From: Ruminococcus sp. UBA3855
GTDB lineage: Bacteria; Bacillota; Clostridia; Oscillospirales; Ruminococcaceae
Assembly: GCA_002392545.1 (NCBI GenBank)
Contig: DGHF01000205.1
Span: 1 to 11,710 of the forward strand
Reading direction: 5' to 3'
Length of the DNA stretch: 11,710 bases
The translations under genes and the position numbers were made by a program. Shown here piece after piece: positions 7,472 through 11,710 of this stretch. The notes beneath the pieces were generated by a model. It did no database searches and was not told where the DNA came from. It saw nothing but the letters and a program-made list of their open reading frames with translations. How positions within the stretch are numbered: the first letter of the stretch is position 1; the number at the start of each line of letters is the position of its first letter.

Positions 7472-7498
7472 TTACCTGTCATTTTTTATTAGAATCAT
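7472..7498 (-). CDS. Probable 8-codon leader ORF (MILIKNDR)
   Basis: ATG 7498 opens an 8-codon frame that ends in TAA at 7472. It has its own well-placed ribosome binding site (GGAG at 7507-7510 within an A-rich run, spacing 8 bases). Its TAA abuts and overlaps the TAAAGGAG sequence used by the Sel1-repeat gene, in a different frame from that gene. This is compatible with translational coupling or a regulatory leader peptide. The peptide has no amino-acid run that would point to attenuation. Chance cannot be excluded at this size. Confidence 0.35.
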   Translation of the reverse strand: MILIKNDR

Positions 7499-7519
7499 TT
7501 CAATGACTCCTTTTTTTAA

Positions 7520-7528
7520 ATCATAACA
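7520..7528 (-). promoter_or_regulatory. Candidate extended -10 promoter of the Sel1-repeat gene
   Basis: On the minus strand, TGTTATGAT matches the extended -10 pattern TGnTATaAT with one mismatch. No good -35 box is seen 16-18 bases upstream. Transcription would begin near 7513, just ahead of the leader ORF's ribosome binding site. Confidence 0.4.
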
Positions 7529-7578
7529 CATATTTTTCAGAAGTTTACTCGGAAAATGCAGAATTTTACTCGTTTTTG

Positions 7579-7620
7579 AAAAAAAAAAGTGCCGTTCCCT
7601 GCTTTTACAAGGAACGGCAT
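7579..7620 (-). terminator. Rho-independent terminator of the xylanase gene
   Basis: TGCCGTTCC (7590-7598) and GGAACGGCA (7611-7619) form a perfect 9-bp stem with a 12-base loop. On the minus strand the stem is followed by a run of ten T (7579-7588). It lies about 160 bases after the stop of the large minus-strand enzyme gene. Confidence 0.88.
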
Positions 7621-7781
7621 AAAATCACTATACCACTATACCATAAGAAATATGATGAAGATGAATGCTAGCGTTTGAAATACGCTAAACGCTTGGTAAT
7701 TTGACGGAGTGCGCATAAAGATTGAACGTTGTCAACAGGGGTTACACAATTCTCTCCGCCCCCATTGCATTTTGCAAGGAA
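7621..7781 (-). other. 161-base 3' untranslated region of the xylanase gene
   Basis: No gene is seen here. The stretch contains a tandem 8-base repeat (CACTATAC at 7626-7633 and 7634-7641). It also has two overlapping, mutually exclusive small stems: TAGCGT 7669-7674 with ACGCTA 7682-7687, or AGCGTTT 7670-7676 with AAACGCT 7687-7693. Neither has a T-run, so they are not terminators. This is longer than the other 3' ends in the window, where terminators begin 3-24 bases after the stop. Confidence 0.45.
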
Positions 7782-10700
7782 TTATGAGAAACTCCAGCTG
7801 TCAAATGTGAAGTCTCCGCTGAATACGAAGTAAACATCCTTTGTTCCGGAAATGCTGGAAAGTGTGGAAGCACTTACTTCAGACATACCACCAGCAGGAA
7901 TTTCAACGTAGCCAATCACGTCGCCGTCTGTACTGCCTGCACAGATTTTCACTGCGCAGCCGCTGTTGGAAGATGCCTTGACAGTAACGGACTTTGTACC
8001 ATTGGAGAAGTTTACACCGGAAACCTTGAGCCAGTCGCCCTTCTTGCCTGTAACAGTGGTATCACCCAGACCGGAAACACGCACACCCTTTGACTGGTTG
8101 GACATGGTTTCAGCCTGTACCGTGGTGTAAGGATTGAGGGTCTCAATCTGAGAAACGCCCTTCATAGAACCTGCCACGCTGATTTTACCATCTGCGGAAA
8201 CAATTGCTTCATCAACGCTGGGCGAACGGTAATTTTTGCCCTCGCTGAGCATCTGCAATTCTACGTTTCTGGTATGATACAGCAGGTAATACTTATTCTT
8301 GAATTTCACCAGTGAATGATGGTTGTTACCGCCCTTATCAAGCCCCATTTCCGCAGTGTTCTTGAACATTACCCCTTTGTACTCGAACGGACCAAGCGGA
8401 TTTTTTGAAGTCATGTAAGCAATCTGGGCATTGTGGAAACCGTAGGGATTTCCGCCTGTGCTCCAGTTGGTGCAGTAAGAATAATAGTAGGTATCACCAA
8501 TTTTGAGAATGCTGGAATCTTCGAACAGATACGGTGTCTGCATTCTGACAGGGTCGCCAGCGAGAGAAATCATATCACTCCCAAGTTTGACACAGCGACC
8601 TGTTCCGGGGTTAGACTCCTTCCCCTCTGGAACACCACCGCCAAAGTACAGGTAGCCTGTGCCGTCGTCGTCAACCATGACAGCAGGGTCAAACATCCAG
8701 ACAACATCACTGCAATTTGCAGTCTTTCCAGTAATAAGAGCGTGACCGAGCGGGTCAGTCCAAGGACCTGTGGGGCTGTCGGCTGTCAGTACACCGATAC
8801 CACCGCCACTATTTGCAAAGTAAAGAAAGAATTTATCCTTACCATTGATTTTCTTATAACATGCATCAGGTGCCCAAGAGCAGAAAGCCCATTTTGCTGC
8901 GCCGTTTGCACCAGCAACAGGAATTGCGCCGTGGTCAGTCCAGTTCACCATATCCGCAGTGGAATGACAGTTGATTGTCTGAACGTCATAGCTGTTTTCT
9001 TTGAGGTTGCCGTTCTGGTCATATTCAAAAGCATCATTGGTAGTGAACACATACAATCTGTCACCATAAACCATGAAACCGGGGTCAGCACCGAAACGCT
9101 GTGTATACAATGCATTGCTGTTGCCGTTTTCCTTATAACTGCCTTCTGCCTTGACACTTGCAAAGATTTGCTGCATCTTGGAAACGTCTACAGAGGGAAC
9201 GACTTTTTCAGCGACAGGGAAATTGTTAATCTGCTTGTGAATGTATCTCGTTGCAAGAATGAGGTCAGTTACATCAACAATACCATTCTGGTCAACATCA
9301 GCCGCCTGTCTTGCAGCGTCACTCTTGAAACCGCTGATAAGTCCCTGTCTCATCAATGCGAAATCGATAACATTCACAACGCCGTCACCGTTCAAATCTC
9401 CACGAGTGGTATTTCCTGCCGGAGGATTGACAACGGGAGTAGTAGGCTCTTCTTCGTCATCCTTTGCGCCAAGAATTCCAGTACCGCCGACAGCTCCAAT
9501 GACCTCGTCAATGTAGAAATTATGGGTAGAATTCGCAGTTTCAACATATAACTGCATGTTGGTAGCATCTGCCGGAATCTGATAATTGGCATTGGCGAGC
9601 TGAATCCATTTGCCCTGCTTGCAGGTAGCTTCTGCAACGGTGGAATATTGTGTCTTTCCGGATGCATCCTGATACTGTAATTTCAGATAGAAAATATCTG
9701 TCGGGTCGCCGTCGAAATAGGTTACATTTGCAGAGAAACTATATTCCTTCCCCTGTTCAAATGCACGGGGATTCAAGGTATAATATGCACCATTCCAAGC
9801 GGCTTCTCTGTTCTGAACGAGGAGAGCTTCATTACCAACATAAGCAGTTCTGCCGGATGTCATGATAGTAGCAGAACCTCTTCCCTGCCATTCGCAGGTA
9901 TCACCCTCGAAACCGTGCTGGAAATACCAGCCGTATTTGTTCGGCTCAACAGGAGTTACAACGACCTCTCCGTCACCATGTTCAGATGTACCGTCGCCCC
10001 ACTCACTAGCAGGAATCATGGAGATGAGTGTATTGTAAGCTTCCTTGGGCTGGTTGTTCTTATCATAGAGAAGAGCGTTACTGCCTTCTTTCAGCCACGA
10101 ATTGGCATCATTAGGTCCCCAGATGCAGACAGCCGTTACACGTCCGTTACTCTTCGGGTTTTTATTCCAATCCATAGCAGCTTGGAAAATTGCCTTATAC
10201 TTGTTGGCTTGGTCAGTGTAGGAATACTTGCCATTTTCAACAGAAATATCCAACTCTGTAATCTGCACATCACAACCGATGGAAAGATATTTCTGCATTG
10301 CCTCAATGTAAGAGTCAGTTCCTGCAAATCCTGTTGCATTCGCCGGTACATGAGACTGCATTCCTACACCATCCAACAAGCCTTTCTGATAGAGGGATTT
10401 ACACATATTGTAGATGCAATCACGTTTATGATCCCAATATTCGTTATAATCATTGTAATAGAGTGCGCATCCTTCCGGAGCGTACTTTCTTGCATAGGTG
10501 AAAGCCTTTTCTACGAAACTGTTGTCACCGTATACCTGAACCCATGCAGACTTACCGCCCTGATTGGGAGCATTGTTATCCCCTGGTTCTCTTGCACCGC
10601 CGTTATTGGCGGTACGCTCCTGACTGTCAGAAACGCATTCATTGCAAACGTCATAGGCGTAGAGGTCAAGTGTGGGATATTGTGTCTTAATGGCATTGAA

Positions 10701-11633
10701 CATATTTTTGATGTAGCTTTCCATACGAGCATCCATCGTGTTTTTGTCCACCCATGCGCCGTAGTCGTTGAAGCCTTCCTTGAAGAACCATACCGGAGTT
10801 TGAGAATGCCATACCAGAGTATGCCCTCTCATGCCGATATTGTTCTTGACGCAGAAATCCATGATAGCTGCGCAAGAATTCAAAGAAACGCCGATGTTTG
10901 TACCGTTGCATTGACTCTTGACAAGAGTTGCATCCGGTTTGGTTTCATTTTCGCATTCCACGGAATTGCAGTCCTTGATGATATTCGCAGTAATAGCAGA
11001 ATTCTGAACTGTACCGCCATTAAGAATGTTACCTACACGGAAATAGGGAGCAAATTCATCCTTCAAGCCTCTTTCCGCAGTGGCTGCCTTTGCAACATTA
11101 ACCGCTTTCTTGGAAGAAACATGAACCTCGTCAAAACTGAAATCATTGGTACTGTCTGTTGTGATGGTGATTTCAAATTCATAGGAATTTTTGGGAGCGG
11201 TATAATTAGCAGAAATTTCAGTCCATTCACCAGCATTGACTTTCTTGGAAGCGATTTCCTTGACGGTCTTTTCTCCGGTCTTTTCGTCAATGGTCAGTAC
11301 AGAAACATGGAATGTTTCGGCTGTACTGCTGTGAACTTTAACGGAATAGGTATAATCGACACCGCCAATCAGATAGAAGCCCTTGGAGGATGCTGCGCCG
11401 TCTGTGGAAGCAATTCTTCCAGATACGGTCATACCTCTGGAATTTTCGTAGCCCTTTCCATTTTCAGCAAGCATCTGCACGTTGTCAGCGTTGCCGTGCC
11501 AGCCGTCATAGGTAACTTCGAAATCATTGGTGACACTTTCCACAGCCTTGGCATTGACTGCCGGAAAAGATGCGAGCACGCTTGCACTGCAAAGAATTGC
11601 TGAAAGACCAGCAATTATTTTTTTCATTCTCAT
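7782..11633 (-). CDS. Bifunctional cellulosomal enzyme CBM22-GH10-CBM22-dockerin-GH43-CBM6
   Basis: 1283-residue secreted enzyme for (arabino)xylan breakdown. A signal peptide (1 to ~28) ends near AVNAKA. CBM22 (~34-175) precedes a GH10 endo-xylanase (~183-541) with RGHTLVWHSQTP (269-279), acid/base Glu332 in DVCNE, and nucleophile Glu460 in QITELD. A second CBM22 (~568-715) and an acidic Pro/Thr linker follow. The type I dockerin (~744-804) has loops D-L-N-G-D-G and D-V-D-Q-N-G. The GH43 five-bladed propeller (~838-1153) shows all three expected acids: Asp850 (RFGADPG), Asp982 (WMFDPAV) and Glu1038 (YLFEDSS). A C-terminal CBM6 begins near NPYTTVQAE (~1167). GH10 cuts the xylan backbone; the GH43 is probably an arabinofuranosidase or xylosidase (specificity inferred). 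The dockerin should fix both to a scaffoldin. ATG 11633 is chosen over 11669 because AAAGGGGG lies 8 bases upstream. Strong codon bias leaves long antisense frames open. Confidence 0.96.
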   Translation of the reverse strand: MRMKKIIAGLSAILCSASVLASFPAVNAKAVESVTNDFEVTYDGWHGNADNVQMLAENGKGYENSRGMTVSGRIASTDGAASSKGFYLIGGVDYTYSVKVHSSTAETFHVSVLTIDEKTGEKTVKEIASKKVNAGEWTEISANYTAPKNSYEFEITITTDSTNDFSFDEVHVSSKKAVNVAKAATAERGLKDEFAPYFRVGNILNGGTVQNSAITANIIKDCNSVECENETKPDATLVKSQCNGTNIGVSLNSCAAIMDFCVKNNIGMRGHTLVWHSQTPVWFFKEGFNDYGAWVDKNTMDARMESYIKNMFNAIKTQYPTLDLYAYDVCNECVSDSQERTANNGGAREPGDNNAPNQGGKSAWVQVYGDNSFVEKAFTYARKYAPEGCALYYNDYNEYWDHKRDCIYNMCKSLYQKGLLDGVGMQSHVPANATGFAGTDSYIEAMQKYLSIGCDVQITELDISVENGKYSYTDQANKYKAIFQAAMDWNKNPKSNGRVTAVCIWGPNDANSWLKEGSNALLYDKNNQPKEAYNTLISMIPASEWGDGTSEHGDGEVVVTPVEPNKYGWYFQHGFEGDTCEWQGRGSATIMTSGRTAYVGNEALLVQNREAAWNGAYYTLNPRAFEQGKEYSFSANVTYFDGDPTDIFYLKLQYQDASGKTQYSTVAEATCKQGKWIQLANANYQIPADATNMQLYVETANSTHNFYIDEVIGAVGGTGILGAKDDEEEPTTPVVNPPAGNTTRGDLNGDGVVNVIDFALMRQGLISGFKSDAARQAADVDQNGIVDVTDLILATRYIHKQINNFPVAEKVVPSVDVSKMQQIFASVKAEGSYKENGNSNALYTQRFGADPGFMVYGDRLYVFTTNDAFEYDQNGNLKENSYDVQTINCHSTADMVNWTDHGAIPVAGANGAAKWAFCSWAPDACYKKINGKDKFFLYFANSGGGIGVLTADSPTGPWTDPLGHALITGKTANCSDVVWMFDPAVMVDDDGTGYLYFGGGVPEGKESNPGTGRCVKLGSDMISLAGDPVRMQTPYLFEDSSILKIGDTYYYSYCTNWSTGGNPYGFHNAQIAYMTSKNPLGPFEYKGVMFKNTAEMGLDKGGNNHHSLVKFKNKYYLLYHTRNVELQMLSEGKNYRSPSVDEAIVSADGKISVAGSMKGVSQIETLNPYTTVQAETMSNQSKGVRVSGLGDTTVTGKKGDWLKVSGVNFSNGTKSVTVKASSNSGCAVKICAGSTDGDVIGYVEIPAGGMSEVSASTLSSISGTKDVYFVFSGDFTFDSWSFS

Positions 11634-11641
11634 AATAAAAT

Positions 11642-11649
11642 CCCCCTTT
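11642..11649 (-). promoter_or_regulatory. Ribosome binding site of the xylanase gene
   Basis: AAAGGGGG on the minus strand is 8 bases from ATG 11633 and 14 bases from the second in-frame ATG at 11627. It lies inside the longer reading frame that starts at 11669, which argues against that longer start. Confidence 0.8.
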
Positions 11650-11679
11650 GTTAAATGTAAATTTTTCACGAACTTTCTT

Positions 11680-11687
11680 AAACGTTT
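11680..11687. promoter_or_regulatory. Possible LacI-family-type operator (AAACGTTT)
   Basis: AAACGTTT is a perfect 8-bp palindrome with the central CG typical of LacI/GalR-family operators. It lies about 50 bases upstream of the xylanase start and just downstream of the predicted -10 box, a position suited to repression. The flanks extend the symmetry only weakly. The assignment is inference from pattern and position. Confidence 0.4.
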
Positions 11688-11696
11688 TCTTCATAA

Positions 11697-11702
11697 ATTA
11701 TA
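11697..11702 (-). promoter_or_regulatory. -10 box upstream of the xylanase gene
   Basis: A perfect TATAAT on the minus strand. Transcription would start near 11690, giving a leader of about 57 bases. The matching -35 box would lie beyond the end of the window, so the promoter cannot be confirmed. Confidence 0.5.
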
Positions 11703-11710
11703 CATGATTT

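Noticed and set aside
8433..9551. 372-codon open frame on the + strand opposite the GH43 and dockerin modules
   Set aside because: Antisense shadow of the same gene; its Cys- and Ile-rich translation has no recognisable features.
9915..11603. 562-codon open frame on the + strand opposite the xylanase gene
   Set aside because: It is antisense to well-supported GH10 and CBM22 modules, has no ribosome binding site or domain, and is explained by strong codon bias in the real gene.
1..11710. Mobile elements, CRISPR arrays, tRNA or rRNA genes, attachment sites
   Set aside because: No transposase or integrase, no regularly spaced repeats and no RNA gene signatures were seen on either strand.

Overview
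The window most likely comes from a fibre-degrading, cellulosome-forming Firmicute of the Ruminococcus type (R. flavefaciens or R. champanellensis-like; the species cannot be fixed from this stretch). The evidence is three secreted proteins with type I dockerin modules, a modular xylanase whose CBM22-GH10-CBM22-dockerin-GH43-CBM6 layout is characteristic of that group, strong AGGAGG-type ribosome binding sites and a moderately AT-leaning composition.

Left region (1-4539, + strand): a tight three-gene operon. It begins with the 3' part of a gene for a Pro/Glu/Thr-rich protein with a C-terminal domain I do not recognise. Two secreted dockerin proteins without a recognisable catalytic domain follow: one has an N-terminal dockerin and a GLUG-like beta-helix, the other an internal dockerin and a choice-of-anchor-X-like C-terminal domain. 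Intergenic gaps are 17-20 and 13 bases, and a strong hairpin terminator closes the unit.

Middle region (4616-7620): a cation diffusion facilitator (CDF) metal exporter with its own near-consensus sigma-70 promoter and a 9-bp inverted repeat over the -10 box and ribosome binding site. It converges, through a bidirectional terminator, on a minus-strand pair: a small Sel1-repeat membrane protein, preceded by a probable 8-codon leader ORF, and a signal-less (cytoplasmic) GH5 glycoside hydrolase.

Right region (7579-11710, - strand): one 1283-residue secreted cellulosomal enzyme joining a GH10 xylanase to a GH43 enzyme on either side of an internal dockerin, with two CBM22 modules and a CBM6. Its leader contains a -10 box and a CG-centred palindrome like a LacI-family operator.

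Taken together, the dockerin proteins would be exported and docked on a scaffoldin. The large enzyme would cut the xylan backbone and remove side chains or terminal sugars, and the GH5 could finish imported oligosaccharides in the cytoplasm. The CDF and Sel1 genes look like unrelated neighbours. The least described part is the operon of non-catalytic dockerin proteins; nothing here amounts to clear proof of a new system.
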